Assembly (NCBI RefSeq): GCF_005889735.1
Contig: NZ_VCKY01000001.1
Span: 62,001-126,000 of the forward strand
DNA: 64,000 nt
Source of the DNA: Nonomuraea turkmeniaca
GTDB lineage: Bacteria; Actinomycetota; Actinomycetes; Streptosporangiales; Streptosporangiaceae
Direction of reading: 5' to 3'
Shown here in pieces: positions 62,209 through 64,000 of this stretch (the first letter of the stretch is position 1; every line of letters starts with the position of its first letter). Under the pieces are notes generated by a model. The model did no database searches. It saw nothing but the letters and a program-made list of their open reading frames with translations, and was not told the origin of the DNA. Made by a program: the position numbers and the translations under genes.

Positions 62209-64000
<1,792 letters not shown>

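Overview
The window is high-GC DNA with the gene repertoire of a filamentous actinomycete: AfsR/SARP-type regulators, NarL/LuxR two-component pairs, many small secreted proteins, Lgt, a furA-katG pair and a secondary-metabolite cluster. Several proteins and the IS relics look like those of Streptosporangiales such as Nonomuraea, but that is inference from memory, not a search. Starts were chosen by ribosome-binding-site spacing and homologous N-termini.

Layout. (1) 1-6.5 kb: the end of an AfsR-like TPR protein, a TrmB/LuxR-type regulator, and a tightly coupled minus-strand operon. That operon starts with an 18-codon peptide gene (6453-6509) with a very strong ribosome-binding site, followed by a 13-bp perfect hairpin and then TPR protein, MFS exporter and old-yellow-enzyme genes. 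It looks like an undescribed peptide (RiPP or signal) system. (2) 6.7-17.8 kb: accessory DNA with an IS630 relic, a yefM-yoeB toxin-antitoxin pair with its TGTACA operator, and four copies of the 3' half of tRNA-Ala(UGC), each followed by its own terminator hairpin. These look like attachment-site scars and separate small cargo (secreted proteins, a DUF4259 protein, GNAT enzymes). An IS256 relic closes the region. (3) 17.9-23.3 kb: a large AfsR-type regulator overlapping a truncated carotenoid oxygenase, a methyltransferase, an IS5-type relic and an anchored protein. (4) 23.6-31.8 kb: a two-component system divergent from an ABC exporter, then membrane, reductase, secreted glycoside-hydrolase-like and acetyltransferase genes. 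(5) 32-42 kb: lgt, a secreted beta-helix protein, a tandem Phd/YefM-domain protein, an M23 peptidase, furA-katG and secreted small proteins. (6) 42.5-52.7 kb: a second two-component/ABC operon, an MFS exporter, a MocR regulator divergent from a PaiB-like protein, GNAT enzymes and an imine-reductase-like dehydrogenase.

(7) 53.0-61.3 kb is a phosphonate biosynthetic cluster and the main find. PEP mutase makes phosphonopyruvate, a split phosphonopyruvate decarboxylase makes phosphonoacetaldehyde, and a metal-dependent alcohol dehydrogenase makes 2-hydroxyethylphosphonate. An HEPD/MpnS-family cupin then acts. Its metal-binding residues follow the methylphosphonate synthase pattern (H148, Q152, H189; Gly where HEPD has its Glu ligand). 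Glycerate kinase, NUDIX, CE7 esterase and FAD-oxidoreductase genes share its operon, a combination I do not recognise from a known pathway. (8) 61.7-64 kb: a VOC protein and a UvrA-like protein that runs off the window.
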